The notes under the pieces were generated by a model. The model made no database searches and had not been told where the DNA came from. It saw only the letters and a list, made by a program, of their open reading frames with translations. Source: Amycolatopsis acidicola (GTDB taxonomy: Bacteria > Actinomycetota > Actinomycetes > Mycobacteriales > Pseudonocardiaceae). From it: DNA of 64,000 bases. Positions 42,147 to 51,583 of this stretch are shown piece after piece. The stretch's first letter is position 1. Each line of letters opens with the position of its first letter. Location: NCBI RefSeq assembly GCF_007713735.2, contig NZ_VMNW02000002.1:239224-303223 (forward strand). Reading direction: 5' to 3'. Both the position numbers and the translations under genes were made by a program.

Positions 42147-43774
42147 GGGGCACTCACTTTCCTGGCGATGTCCGCGGCCAGGCGCTTCTTGTCCGCCTTG
42201 CCGACGAGGGTGCGGGGGATCTCGGGGACGTGTTCGACGCGTTCGGGCCATTTGAACTTCGCGACCCCGAGCGCCGCGAAATGCGCCTGGATCTCGGGCA
42301 GGGTCAGCGCGGGCCCGTCCACCACGAGGTAGGCGCAGGCGCGTTCACCGAGTCTCTCGTCCGGCATCGGGACCACCGCGGCACCGGTGATTCTCGGATG
42401 CCGTAACAAGAGCAGCTCGACTTCTTCGGCGTTGATCTTCTCGCCGCCGCGGTTGATGAGGTCCTTCAGCCTGCCTTCGATGGAGACGTAGCGCGTGTTC
42501 TCGATCTCCCTCAGCGCGGCCAGATCGCCGGTCCGGTAGAAGCCGTCCGAGGTGAAGGCGCGAGCGTTGTGTTCGGGGGCGCCGAAATAGCCGCGCAGCG
42601 TGTACGGGCCGCGAGCACACAGTTCGCCCACCGTGCCGGGGATGACTTCGTTCTCGGTACCGGGTTCCAGTATCCGCACCTCGTCCCATTCGGACAGTGG
42701 CGTGCCGACGGTTTCGAGCCGTGCCCGGCGCGGCGCGCCGGGGCGGGTGGTGAGGAAAAGTCCTTCGCCCATCCCGAAAAGCTGGCCGGACCAGATCCCG
42801 CGGGCTTCGATCGCGTCGAACAGCGCGGGCGGGACCTTGGCCCCGGACAACACGATCTGGGTGACGGCCTTGGTCGCGGCGCCGAAGTCCGGATGGTCGG
42901 CCGCGCGGTAGTGGCCGTGTCCGAAAAGGACATGCGTGGCGGCTTCCCTGGCCATCAGCGGCAAGGACTCGTCGAGGTCGGGGCTGCCGAGCACGAGACA
43001 CCCGCCCACGCTGTGGGGACCGTGCAGACCGCACACGATGCCCGCGTTGTGGATGATCGGGATCAGGTGCGCGACGCGGTTCTGTTCCGTCCACCCCCAC
43101 GAACGCGCGTAGGCGACGGCGTTGAACCAGTATTCGGCGTGCAGGCGCGGGATGACCTTCGGGACACCCGTGGTGCCCCCGGACAGCTGGTACACGGCGA
43201 CCCCGTCCGGGTCGAGGCCGGACTGGATCCGCTCGACCAGCGCGCGAGCGCCGGCCGGGTCGAGATCGGCACCGATCGCTTCGATCGACGGGCCGCGCGG
43301 ATCCTCACCCAGCACGAAGAACTCCCGCAGCGTCGGGTGGTTTTCTCGCTGTTGCAAGGCGAATCCGACGAGGTCGAAGCCGCGTGTCCCGGCCTCGACG
43401 AGGTGCGCGACCGCACCGACGCGGCGGCTGATCTCCCCGATCTCGTGCGCGCGATGCGCGGCGAGCGTGGCGACCGGGACCAGCCCGGCTTTGAGCGCGC
43501 CGTACCAGGCGACGACCGCGCCCAGCCGGTTGGTGACCTGGAACAGGATCGGGTCGCCGGGGCGCATGCCGCGCCGCGCCAGCCCCGCGGCGACGAGGTC
43601 CGTGCGCGCGTCGAGTTCGGTGAAAGTGAGCCGCCCGTCGAGCGCCGCCACGGCGTCGCGTCGCGGGTGCGCGGACGCGATCCGGTGGAACTCCGTGGCG
43701 ATCGTGGCCGTGCCCCAGAGTCCCGCCGCGCGGTAGCGGCGAACTTCGGGCGCGGGATAAGGAACGACGCTCAT
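42143..43774 (-). CDS. Aryl-acid AMP ligase (DhbE/SdgA-like)
   Basis: 543 residues. Phosphate loop YQLSGGTTGVPKVIPRLH, FGMGEGLF, the hinge GRLKDLINRGGEKINAEEVE and the catalytic Lys region TLVGKADKKRL. These match 2,3-dihydroxybenzoate and salicylate AMP ligases, used by siderophore systems and by the salicyl-AMP/CoA breakdown route (Sdg). No carrier protein or NRPS is nearby, so the catabolic reading is favoured. Overlaps the monooxygenase gene by 4 bp. Confidence 0.85.
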   Translation of the reverse strand: MSVVPYPAPEVRRYRAAGLWGTATIATEFHRIASAHPRRDAVAALDGRLTFTELDARTDLVAAGLARRGMRPGDPILFQVTNRLGAVVAWYGALKAGLVPVATLAAHRAHEIGEISRRVGAVAHLVEAGTRGFDLVGFALQQRENHPTLREFFVLGEDPRGPSIEAIGADLDPAGARALVERIQSGLDPDGVAVYQLSGGTTGVPKVIPRLHAEYWFNAVAYARSWGWTEQNRVAHLIPIIHNAGIVCGLHGPHSVGGCLVLGSPDLDESLPLMAREAATHVLFGHGHYRAADHPDFGAATKAVTQIVLSGAKVPPALFDAIEARGIWSGQLFGMGEGLFLTTRPGAPRRARLETVGTPLSEWDEVRILEPGTENEVIPGTVGELCARGPYTLRGYFGAPEHNARAFTSDGFYRTGDLAALREIENTRYVSIEGRLKDLINRGGEKINAEEVELLLLRHPRITGAAVVPMPDERLGERACAYLVVDGPALTLPEIQAHFAALGVAKFKWPERVEHVPEIPRTLVGKADKKRLAADIARKVSAP

Positions 43775-45285
43775 ACCTGCTCCTCGGTGAGCTGTACCAG
43801 GTCGGTACGGCCACTGACCAGCCCCGCCGCGAGGTCGCCACTCAGCGCGCGCGGAGCCTCCACCGCGGTCAACGCGCCGGTTTCCAGCCGGATCCGCTCG
43901 GCGAGGTCGAGCCGGGTGAGCACGGCGGGCCGGTCCGCGGGCCCGGTGACCAGCACACCACCACGGACGCCCGCGATCAACGCGTCCGCCTCCGGCGACC
44001 ACGGGTTCCGCAGATCGACGTACAGCGGCTCCAGCTCGGGAACGCTGACGCGGTCCGGGAAGGACCGGTTCCCATGCGTGAGCGGGCGATCGAGCACCCA
44101 CTGCACGAGATCCCCGTCCGGTGGCGCGCCGCCGTACTGCCGCAACGCCGTGGCCACCGCGTCCGGACTGGTGCCGGCGAACCGGTCCAGGGACACGTTG
44201 CCCGCCCGCGACATGTACGCCACCATCAGCCGTTCGACCGGCAGGCCGAGCCGCGACGGGAACGACTCCCACCACAGCCTGCTGCGCCGGGCCAGTTCCT
44301 GCAGCCGCTCGACCGAGGGCCGGCGCGTTTCCTCGTACCGGGCGAAAGCCGTTGCGGGATCAGGGGATTCCCGGAGCGCGGCGACCAGGCCGATGGCGTC
44401 CTCCATGGCCAGTTTCGTGCCGGAGCCGACCGAGAAATGGGCCGTGTGCGCGGCATCGCCGAGCAGCACGACGTTCCCTTGCGCCCAGCGGTCACAGCGC
44501 ACGGTCCGGAACCGCTGCCAGCGCGTCCGGTTCCCGATCAGCCCGTGCCCGCGCAGCTGCCCGGCGAAGATCTTTTCCAGGTACCGCAACGACTTCTCGT
44601 CGGAGGCTCCGGGCGGGACGCCCTCGCCCTCGAGTTCGGCGGTCGTCGCGTCGAAGCCCGCGTTCCGCCAGGTCCGCTCGTCGGTCTCGATCAGGAACGT
44701 GGACCGGCCGCCCGAGTAGGGGTAGGCATGCGCGACGAACGTGCCGTACTCTGTCTCCACCGGCGTGAAAACCGCGTCGGGCAAGGGAAAATCCGCGCCG
44801 CACCAGAGAAAGAGGCCGTCGCCGGTTTCGATCCGCGCGCCGAACGAACCGGCTTCCCGCGTCGCGCTGCTGACCCCGTCGGCCGCGACGACCAGATCCG
44901 CGTCCAGCCCGGCGGCGGCGCGCCGGACCCCGAACTCCAGCCGCACCCCGGCTTTCTCCGCGTGCCGCTGCAGTACGGCCAGCAGGTCCGTGCGGGCGAC
45001 CCCGATGAGGTGATCGTTGCGCACCCGGACGCCGCGCCCCCGGACCCGCATCGTCATGTCGTGCCGGACGCCGGTCGCGACGAGGTCGCGCAGGGTGTCG
45101 GGGTCGGCTGCTTCGAGGTTGCGCTGGGTGCCCGCGGCGAGGCCGACCCCGAAGCCGAACGTCTTGTCCGGTTCCCCCTGTTCGTGGACCTGCACCTCGC
45201 AGGCGGGATACGCGAGCTTGAGCAGGCGGGCGGCGTAGAGCCCGCCCGGCCCGCCGCCGAGCACCGCGACCCGTCGTGGCTGCAT
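43771..45285 (-). CDS. Flavin monooxygenase similar to salicylyl/anthraniloyl-CoA hydroxylases
   Basis: 504 residues. The FAD site VLGGGPGGLYAARLLK is followed by DKTFGFGVGLA, a motif close to the FGFGVVFS of salicylyl-CoA 5-hydroxylase and anthraniloyl-CoA monooxygenase. VVAADGVSS and VVLLGDAAHTAHFSVGSG complete the class A set. It has about 100 extra C-terminal residues. It likely hydroxylates the ring of the activated acid made by the ligase. Start at the ATG behind GGAGG, one codon after a GTG. First gene of its operon. Confidence 0.84.
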   Translation of the reverse strand: MQPRRVAVLGGGPGGLYAARLLKLAYPACEVQVHEQGEPDKTFGFGVGLAAGTQRNLEAADPDTLRDLVATGVRHDMTMRVRGRGVRVRNDHLIGVARTDLLAVLQRHAEKAGVRLEFGVRRAAAGLDADLVVAADGVSSATREAGSFGARIETGDGLFLWCGADFPLPDAVFTPVETEYGTFVAHAYPYSGGRSTFLIETDERTWRNAGFDATTAELEGEGVPPGASDEKSLRYLEKIFAGQLRGHGLIGNRTRWQRFRTVRCDRWAQGNVVLLGDAAHTAHFSVGSGTKLAMEDAIGLVAALRESPDPATAFARYEETRRPSVERLQELARRSRLWWESFPSRLGLPVERLMVAYMSRAGNVSLDRFAGTSPDAVATALRQYGGAPPDGDLVQWVLDRPLTHGNRSFPDRVSVPELEPLYVDLRNPWSPEADALIAGVRGGVLVTGPADRPAVLTRLDLAERIRLETGALTAVEAPRALSGDLAAGLVSGRTDLVQLTEEQV

Positions 45286-45304
45286 CACGGACCTCCGAAG
45301 ACGT

Positions 45305-45342
45305 GTTTTGACGTTAGCGTCGACTATTTGACGCTGTAGACA
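45305..45342. promoter_or_regulatory. Candidate operator B of the catabolic regulon
   Basis: This shares the spaced TTGACG / GTC / TTTGACG / AGAC skeleton with element A at 40613-40650. It lies in the 144-bp divergent region between the flavin monooxygenase operon (minus) and the hydantoinase/carboxylase operon (plus), where one regulator could control both directions. Confidence 0.6.
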
Positions 45343-45356
45343 TCAGAAAGTCAAGG

Positions 45357-45386
45357 TTGACTCCTGTCGTATGCGTTGAATAGTCT
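45357..45386 (+). promoter_or_regulatory. Likely promoter of the hydantoinase/carboxylase operon
   Basis: TTGACT (45357-45362) and TAGTCT (45381-45386) are separated by 18 bp, about 44 bp before the start codon at 45430 and downstream of element B. Chosen by eye; the -10 box is only a partial match. Confidence 0.45.
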
Positions 45387-45429
45387 ACTCATCCGTCAAT
45401 ACGTCTTCTCGCGCAAAGGAGCGCCAGCC

Positions 45430-47529
45430 ATGGCCTACGTCATCGGCGTGGATGTGGGCGGCACGTTCACCGACGCCGTCCTCGACGACGACGCCGGGAC
45501 GGTGCTCGCCGCCAAGTCCCCGTCCACCCCGCCGGACTACTCCCAGGGCGTGCTCGACGTCCTGCACCTGCTCGCCGAGCAGCTCGGCAGGCCGCTGCCG
45601 GAGATGCTGGCGGACACCCACCACATCGCGCACGGGACGACGTCCTCGCTCAACGCGCTGGTCATGGGGAACGTGCCGCCGGTCGGCTTCCTCACCACCC
45701 GCGGCCACCGCGACTCGATCTTCATCATGAACGTCGAGGGCCGCTACCTCGGCCGTTCCCCGCACGAGCTGCAGCACGTCCTCGGCCAGGACAAGAACCA
45801 CGCCCTGCTCCCGAAACGGCACGCGCTGGAGGTCACCGAGCGCGTCGACCGGGACGGCACCGTGGTCGTGGCGCTGGACGAGGAGCAGGCGCGCGCCGCG
45901 ATCCGCGCGCTGGTCGCCGAAGGCGTCCAGGCGATCGCGGTCTCGCTGCTCTGGTCGTTCCGCAACCCGGTGCACGAACACCGGCTGCGCGAGCTGATCG
46001 CCGAGGAGGCGCCCGGGCTATTCGTTGCCCTGTCTTCGGAAGTGAGCCCGCGGATCCGCGAGTTCGCCCGGAACGCGACCACGATCATGAGCACCCAGAT
46101 CGGCCCCGGCCTGCGCGACTACCTCGGCACGCTGGAATCCGCGCTGCGCGCGCAGGGCCTGACCGGCCCGCTGCTGGTCATGCAGTCCAACGGCGGCGCG
46201 ATCGCCGCCGCCGAGGCGCCCGCCGCGGCGATCAGCACGGTCGGCTCGGTGCTCACCGGCGGTGTCATCGGTTCGGTGGCGCTCGGCAGGCAGCTCGGCC
46301 ACCGCAACATCATCTCCACCGACGTCGGCGGCACGACGTTCCTGGCCGGGCTCGTCGTGGACGGTGAGCCCGTGCGCGACACGAGCACGGTGATCAACCA
46401 CCACCCGATCAACGTCCCCACGCTCCGGGTCGACGCGATCGGCTCCGGCGGCGGTGCGATCGCCTGGCTCGACGCCGGCGGCAACCTTCGCATCGGCCCG
46501 CGCAGCGCGCAGGCCGTGCCCGGACCGGCCTGTTACGGCAACGGCGGCACCGAGCCGACGAACACCGACGCCAACCTGGTGCTCGGGATCCTGCCGGAGC
46601 GCGGGCTGCTCGGCGGGCGCAAACCGTTGTCGAAGGAATCGGCCCGGCAGGCCATCGACATCCGGATCGCCAAACCACTGGGCCTGTCCGTGGAGGAGGC
46701 CGCGGCCGCGATCTACACCGTGCAGAACGCCCAGACCGGTGACCTGCTGCGCAAAACCGTCGTCGAAGCCGGGCACGACCCGCGCACGTTCGTGCTCTAC
46801 GCCTTCGGGGGCGCGGGCCCCGCGCACTGTGCCGGCTACGCCGCCGAAGTCGGCTGCGACGAAGTGGTCGTGCCACTCGGTTCGGTGGCTTCGGCGTTCT
46901 CCGCGTTCGGGCTCGCATCGACGGACATCGCGCTCGCCGCGGAACTGTCGGACCCGACCGTCGTCCCGTTCGACCCGGTCCGCGCCGAACGGAACTTCAC
47001 CGAACTGGAAGAGCGCGTCCGCGCCGGATTGTCGCGGCAGGGCGTGCGATTCGAGAAGGTCGAAGTGGTCCGGGAGATCGACCTGCGCTACAGCATGCAG
47101 CTCGCCGAGGTCACCGTGCCGGTCGCCGCCGGCCCGCTGGACACGACGGCGATCGAAGACGCCGCCGCCGCGTTCGAGAAACGCTACGCGGAGCTTTTCG
47201 GCGCCGACGCCGGATTCCGCGAGGCCGGGATCCAGGCGATCACCTTCCGGGTCCGCGGGATCGGCGTCCTGCCGTTCAGCCCGGAACTACCCGGGGTTCC
47301 CGCCGCCGAGCGCGATCCGGAGCCCTTCGCCACGCGGCCGGTGTGCCTGGACGCCGCGACCGGCTACGTCGCCACCCCGATCTACGACTACCGCGAACTG
47401 CGGGCCGGGCACGTGCTGACCGGCCCGGCCGTCGTCGAAGTGCCGACCACGACGGTCGTGGTGCCCGCGGGCACCACCGGCACGGTCGACCACCTCGGCA
47501 ACCTGACCATCTCCAGGAGCACGCGATGA
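45430..47529 (+). CDS. Hydantoinase A / acetone-carboxylase-type ATPase subunit
   Basis: 699 residues. It opens with GVDVGGTFTDAVLDDDAGTV (hydantoinase/oxoprolinase N domain), then TDVGGTTFLAGLV and the C-terminal YAFGGAGPAHCAGYA, the usual acetate-kinase-like plan. The family hydrolyses hydantoins or 5-oxoproline with ATP, or activates ketones for carboxylation. AAAGGAG precedes the ATG at 45430; an in-frame ATG 18 codons upstream has no ribosome site. Pairs with the next gene (4-bp overlap). Confidence 0.88.
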   Translation: MAYVIGVDVGGTFTDAVLDDDAGTVLAAKSPSTPPDYSQGVLDVLHLLAEQLGRPLPEMLADTHHIAHGTTSSLNALVMGNVPPVGFLTTRGHRDSIFIMNVEGRYLGRSPHELQHVLGQDKNHALLPKRHALEVTERVDRDGTVVVALDEEQARAAIRALVAEGVQAIAVSLLWSFRNPVHEHRLRELIAEEAPGLFVALSSEVSPRIREFARNATTIMSTQIGPGLRDYLGTLESALRAQGLTGPLLVMQSNGGAIAAAEAPAAAISTVGSVLTGGVIGSVALGRQLGHRNIISTDVGGTTFLAGLVVDGEPVRDTSTVINHHPINVPTLRVDAIGSGGGAIAWLDAGGNLRIGPRSAQAVPGPACYGNGGTEPTNTDANLVLGILPERGLLGGRKPLSKESARQAIDIRIAKPLGLSVEEAAAAIYTVQNAQTGDLLRKTVVEAGHDPRTFVLYAFGGAGPAHCAGYAAEVGCDEVVVPLGSVASAFSAFGLASTDIALAAELSDPTVVPFDPVRAERNFTELEERVRAGLSRQGVRFEKVEVVREIDLRYSMQLAEVTVPVAAGPLDTTAIEDAAAAFEKRYAELFGADAGFREAGIQAITFRVRGIGVLPFSPELPGVPAAERDPEPFATRPVCLDAATGYVATPIYDYRELRAGHVLTGPAVVEVPTTTVVVPAGTTGTVDHLGNLTISRSTR

Positions 47530-49829
47530 GCATGCCGATCCCCGGCTCGGAGGCCTTCTCCAGCCGTCCCGTCGACCCGGCGGAACTCGCCCGGTCGCTG
47601 CCCACTTCCCTGCCCGTGCACACCGTGAGCGACGAGCAGGTCGCCGCGCTCGACCCGCTCACCTACGAAGTGATCCGGCACCGGCTCTGGTCGGTCACCG
47701 ACGAGATGGGCGAAGCGCTCAAGCGCATGTCCGGCTCGCCGATCGTCACCGACGCCAACGACTTCGACTTCGCCATCTCCGACGAGCTCGGCCAGGAGGT
47801 CCAGGTCGGGCTCTACAACACGATGCTCGTCGGCGCGGTCGACCTCGCCATCTACTGGACGCTGCGCAACCGCGCCGACAATCCCGGGATCGAGGCCGGG
47901 GACATGTTCCTGTGCAACGATCCCTGGGTCGGCGGCGGCCTCCACCAGAACGACGTCATCGTGTACCAGCCGGTGTTCCACGAGGGGCGGCTGTTCGCCT
48001 GGACGAGCGCCATCGCCCATCAGCCGGACCTCGGCGGCGTCGGGCTCGGCTCGTTCTCCCCCGCGGCGGAGGACGTGTTCTCCGAATCCCTGCCCACGCC
48101 GCCGGTGAAGGTGGTCCGCGGCGGGCGGCTGCAACGCGACGTCGCCGACCTGTGGGTCCGCCGTTCCCGCGTGCCGATGCTCGTCGGCCTGGACCTGCGC
48201 GCCAAGATCGGGGCCAACAACGTGGGCGCCGAGCGCCTGCACGCGCTGATCGGCCAGTACGGCGCGGACACCGTGAAGGCCGTGATGAAGCGGATGATGT
48301 CCGACGCCGAATCCCGGTTGCGCGGCAAGCTTTCCGCGCTGCCGGACGGGAGCTGGAGCGCCACCGGCTACCAGGACCAGTCCCACGAGGGCGACCGGAA
48401 CCTGCACAAGATCACGGTCACCACCACGAAGACCGGCGACCACCTGACCTTCGACTTCACCGGCACCGATCCGCAGGCCGGGGTCGTCAACTGCACCTAC
48501 GCGGGGATGCGCGGCGGCGTGATGCTCGCGCTGCTGCCGATCCTCGCGGGCGACATCCCGTGGTCGGCGGGCGGGCTGATGCGGTGCTTCGACCTCGTCA
48601 CCGAGGAGGGCACGCTCAACAACGCCACCTTCCCCGCCGCCGTGGGCCGCGGCCCGATCGGCCCGGCCTGGCTGACCGGCAACCTGATCGCGGAATGCCT
48701 GTCCCAGATGCTCGACCGCGATCTCGAACTGGGCAACAACGTGCAGGCGACCTGTTGCGGCACTTGGGATACCGCCGTGATCGCGGGGCTCGACGAGCGC
48801 GGCGAGCAGCCCGCGCCGTTCCTGTCGATCATGATGGAGCCGATGGCCGGCGGGTACGGCGCGCGCCCGCACGCCGACGGCGTCGACACCGGCGGCCTGT
48901 TCTGCATCCCGATGGGCCGGGTCCCGGACGTCGAGATGACCGAGTTCCTGTATCCGGTGCTGACGTTGTGGCGGCGCGAGGTCCCCGATTCCGGCGGTCC
49001 GGGCCGCCACCGCGGCGGGCTCGGCGCGTCCATCGCGTTCACCCCGCACGGCACCAGCCTGCCGATGGGGCTGGTACTCGCGTCGGCGGGCAAGGCGGTG
49101 GCGCAGAACGGCGGACTGTCCGGCGGGCTGCCCGGAAACACCGGGCTCGACGTCGTCGCCCGGCAGAGCCGGGTGAAGGAAATGCTGGCGGCGGGCACGA
49201 TCCCGACCGAACTCGCCGAAGTCAGCGACACCCTCGAACCGGGCCAGAACTACGCGTCGAGCTACCTCGCGCCGGGCGAAGTCTTCTCGATGACGTGGCA
49301 GGGCGGCGGTGGTTACGGCGACCCGCTGACCCGCGAACCCGAAGCGGTGGCACGGGATCTGCGCGAGGAGAAGATCACGGCGAACACGGCCCGCTCGGTC
49401 TACGGAGTGGTGCTGCGGGACGGAGTCGTCGACCCGGCCGCGACCGACGCGGAGCGTTCCCGGCAGCGCGACGCCCGCCGCGACCGATCTCGGCTGACCG
49501 GCGAAACCCGCGGCCAAGCCGACGTTTCGCCGGGGAGGCGGATCGACGACAACCTGGTGGAGGTCGGCGAGGACATCGCCTGCCGGCACTGCGGCGAAAT
49601 CCTCGGCGACACCGGCGAAGGACCGCTCGCGCTCGGCGTCCACGACGGGCCGCCGACCGACGCGGGGCCGCAGATCCTCGCCACCGCGACCGATTACGTC
49701 GACGCGCCCGTGGTGTTCCGGCAGTACAGCTGCCCGTCCTGCTGGACCGCGGTCTGGTCGGGCGTGGTCCCCGCCGACCACCCCGATCTGGCCGCCGGAC
49801 TCGGCAGGCTGACCGTCACCAGCGGCTGA
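47526..49829 (+). CDS. Hydantoinase B subunit with acetone-carboxylase-gamma-like zinc tail
   Basis: 767 residues. Most is the hydantoinase B domain (DMFLCNDPWVGGGLHQNDV, then DFTGTDPQAGVVNCTYAG and GGSGDP-like GGGGYGDPLTREPE). From about residue 680 a Cys pair (CRHCGEILGD) and another (YSCPSCWTAVWSG) form a probable zinc-binding domain. Such a domain occurs as the separate gamma subunit of acetone carboxylase. Its fusion here favours a ketone- or aromatic-ketone carboxylase over a plain hydantoinase. Followed by a strong terminator. Confidence 0.85.
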   Translation: MSMPIPGSEAFSSRPVDPAELARSLPTSLPVHTVSDEQVAALDPLTYEVIRHRLWSVTDEMGEALKRMSGSPIVTDANDFDFAISDELGQEVQVGLYNTMLVGAVDLAIYWTLRNRADNPGIEAGDMFLCNDPWVGGGLHQNDVIVYQPVFHEGRLFAWTSAIAHQPDLGGVGLGSFSPAAEDVFSESLPTPPVKVVRGGRLQRDVADLWVRRSRVPMLVGLDLRAKIGANNVGAERLHALIGQYGADTVKAVMKRMMSDAESRLRGKLSALPDGSWSATGYQDQSHEGDRNLHKITVTTTKTGDHLTFDFTGTDPQAGVVNCTYAGMRGGVMLALLPILAGDIPWSAGGLMRCFDLVTEEGTLNNATFPAAVGRGPIGPAWLTGNLIAECLSQMLDRDLELGNNVQATCCGTWDTAVIAGLDERGEQPAPFLSIMMEPMAGGYGARPHADGVDTGGLFCIPMGRVPDVEMTEFLYPVLTLWRREVPDSGGPGRHRGGLGASIAFTPHGTSLPMGLVLASAGKAVAQNGGLSGGLPGNTGLDVVARQSRVKEMLAAGTIPTELAEVSDTLEPGQNYASSYLAPGEVFSMTWQGGGGYGDPLTREPEAVARDLREEKITANTARSVYGVVLRDGVVDPAATDAERSRQRDARRDRSRLTGETRGQADVSPGRRIDDNLVEVGEDIACRHCGEILGDTGEGPLALGVHDGPPTDAGPQILATATDYVDAPVVFRQYSCPSCWTAVWSGVVPADHPDLAAGLGRLTVTSG

Positions 49830-49834
49830 TCTCT

Positions 49835-49868
49835 CGCGGTGACGGCCGCCGGCCGTCACCGCGGTTTT
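49835..49868 (+). terminator. Intrinsic terminator of the hydantoinase/carboxylase operon
   Basis: A perfect 13-bp stem (49835-49847 with 49851-49863), a 3-nt loop, then GTTTT. Six bp past the stop codon. Confidence 0.88.
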
Positions 49869-49925
49869 CGGCGGGCAGTCTGGTCCGGCGGAACAGACGC
49901 GCCGCGCCGCGCGTTGCCAGTGATC

Positions 49926-50861
49926 ATGAAGGCACTGGGAGTCACCGGCTTCGGCGGGCCCGAAGCGCTCGAGATCCTGAACCTGCCCGAACCCGAGGCG
50001 GGGCCCGGCGAAGTGCGTGTCCGTGTGCACGCGGCCGCGGTCAACCCGACCGACACGCTGCTCCGCGCCGGACTGCGCTCCCTGCCGGGGACGCGGCCGC
50101 CGTACGTACCCGGCATGGACGCGGCCGGCGTGATCGACCAGGTCGGACCGGGCAACGACGACCGGCTCGCGGCGGGGCAGCGCGTCGTCGCGCTGGTCGT
50201 GCCGTCGGGTACCCGCGGCGCGTACGCCGAGCAGGTGGTGGTGCCCGCCGCGTCGGTCGTCGCCGCGCCGGCCGGTGCGGACTTCGCCGAAGCCGCCACG
50301 CTGCTGATGAACGCGATGACCGCCCGGCTCGCCGTCGACACGCTCGGCGTCACCCCCGGCGGGAAGCTCGGCGTCACCGGCGCCGCGGGCGCGTTCGGCG
50401 GGTACGTCGTCCAGCTCGCCCGCGCGGATGGCCTGCACGTCATCGCCGACGCGAAGGCCGAGGACGAAACTCTGGTCCGGCAGCTCGGCGCGGACGAGAT
50501 CGTGGAGCGCGGGACGGACGTCGCCGCCCGGTTCCGCGAACTCGCCCCGGACGGTGTGGCGGGGCTCGCCGACGGCGCGCTGCAAAGCGAACAGGTCGTC
50601 CCCGCCCTCGCCGATGGCGGTGTCATCGCCACGGTCCGGGGCTGGAAAGGCCCTGCGGAGCGGGGAATCTCCGTCCGGCCCGTACTCGTGCGGGACGCCG
50701 CCACCGACACCGCCGGGTTGGCACACCTGGTCGAACAGGCCGAGGAAGGGGCGCTCACGCTCCGAGTCGCGCGCGTTTTCCCGGCCGACAAGGCGGTCGA
50801 GGCGCACCGGCAGCTCGAAGCGGGTGGCGTGCGCGGGCGCCTGATACTCGACTTCACCTGA
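49926..50861 (+). CDS. Zinc-free MDR-family quinone/NADPH oxidoreductase
   Basis: 311 residues. N-terminal MKALGVTGFGGPEALE and RVHAAAVNPTDTLLRAG, then the NADPH site GVTGAAGAFGGYVVQLA. No zinc-binding Cys, so a quinone- or enone-reductase type. No ribosome site is seen before the ATG, so it may be leaderless. A hairpin (CCTGATCGTCC/GGACGGTCAGG, 50857-50883) spans its stop and that of the convergent pseudogene. Role unknown; possibly reduction of a catabolic intermediate. Confidence 0.82.
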   Translation: MKALGVTGFGGPEALEILNLPEPEAGPGEVRVRVHAAAVNPTDTLLRAGLRSLPGTRPPYVPGMDAAGVIDQVGPGNDDRLAAGQRVVALVVPSGTRGAYAEQVVVPAASVVAAPAGADFAEAATLLMNAMTARLAVDTLGVTPGGKLGVTGAAGAFGGYVVQLARADGLHVIADAKAEDETLVRQLGADEIVERGTDVAARFRELAPDGVAGLADGALQSEQVVPALADGGVIATVRGWKGPAERGISVRPVLVRDAATDTAGLAHLVEQAEEGALTLRVARVFPADKAVEAHRQLEAGGVRGRLILDFT

Positions 50862-50878
50862 TCGTCCTCAGTGGACGG

Positions 50879-51583
50879 TCAGGCGCGGCAGTGCAAAGGC
50901 CGTCCGCCGTTCAGCGTCACCATGTCCCGGAAGGCCGCCGCCGTATCCACGGCCCCGCCGCGCACCTCCGCGTACGCCCGGTGCAGGTTCCCCGCGAGGC
51001 GTTCGGACTCGCTCCACGCGGCGAACTCCCCCAGGTTGGCCTCCCGGGCGGCGTCCAGTGGCGAGAGTCCCGCCGCCACGCCGTCGCGGGCCACCTGCTG
51101 GACGAACCGCAGGTAGCGGAGCGTCGGGGCGATCGCCTCCGGCCCGCACACCGGGCCGTGCCCGGGCACGATCGTCTTGGCACCCAACGGTTCGATGACG
51201 TCCGTGGGCACCCGCGCGGCGCCTTCGATCGAGCCGGAAAGCAGGAACGGGGTGCCGCCCCAGAACAGCAGATCCCCCGCGAACAGCACGGGACGCTCGG
51301 GCACCCAGACGATCGAATCGTTCGTCGTATGCGCCGGGGAGCCCACGTGCCGGACCTCGCACCGCAGGTCGTCGACCCACAGCGTGATTCCCTCCGTGTA
51401 GGTCAGGAACGGCGGCGCGAACGGCACCGAACCGGCGTCGAACGGTTCGAAGATCCCCTCCATCGGCGGCCGCGCGGCCGCCGCCTGGGATGGCTGTGGG
51501 TGTTGACGAGCGTGTGCGCGACGACCGCGGACCTGCTGCGTGCGGTGGACGCTCTCCTCTTGCCGCGCGTCGTCGTGTTCGGC
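50879..51583 (-). pseudogene. Metallo-beta-lactamase-fold hydrolase, broken
   Basis: The C-terminal part is clear in one frame from 51463: MEGIFEPFDAG, HTTNDSIVWVPERPVLFAGD and TIVPGHGP. Upstream, in another frame, lies TLVNTHSHP, the start of the HxHxDH metal motif, ending near 51486. The stretch that should join them (about 30-35 residues, including the DH) is missing and the frame shifts. The N-terminus before about residue TTTRGK is also gone. Without the metal site the product cannot be active. Confidence 0.7.

Noticed and set aside
47388..50807. A 1139-residue open frame on the minus strand, and similar long frames such as 47912-51805 on the plus strand
   Set aside because: They run antisense or out of frame to clear hydantoinase/carboxylase and oxidoreductase genes. 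Their translations are Arg/Gly/Ala-rich with no family motifs, as expected from very high GC DNA.
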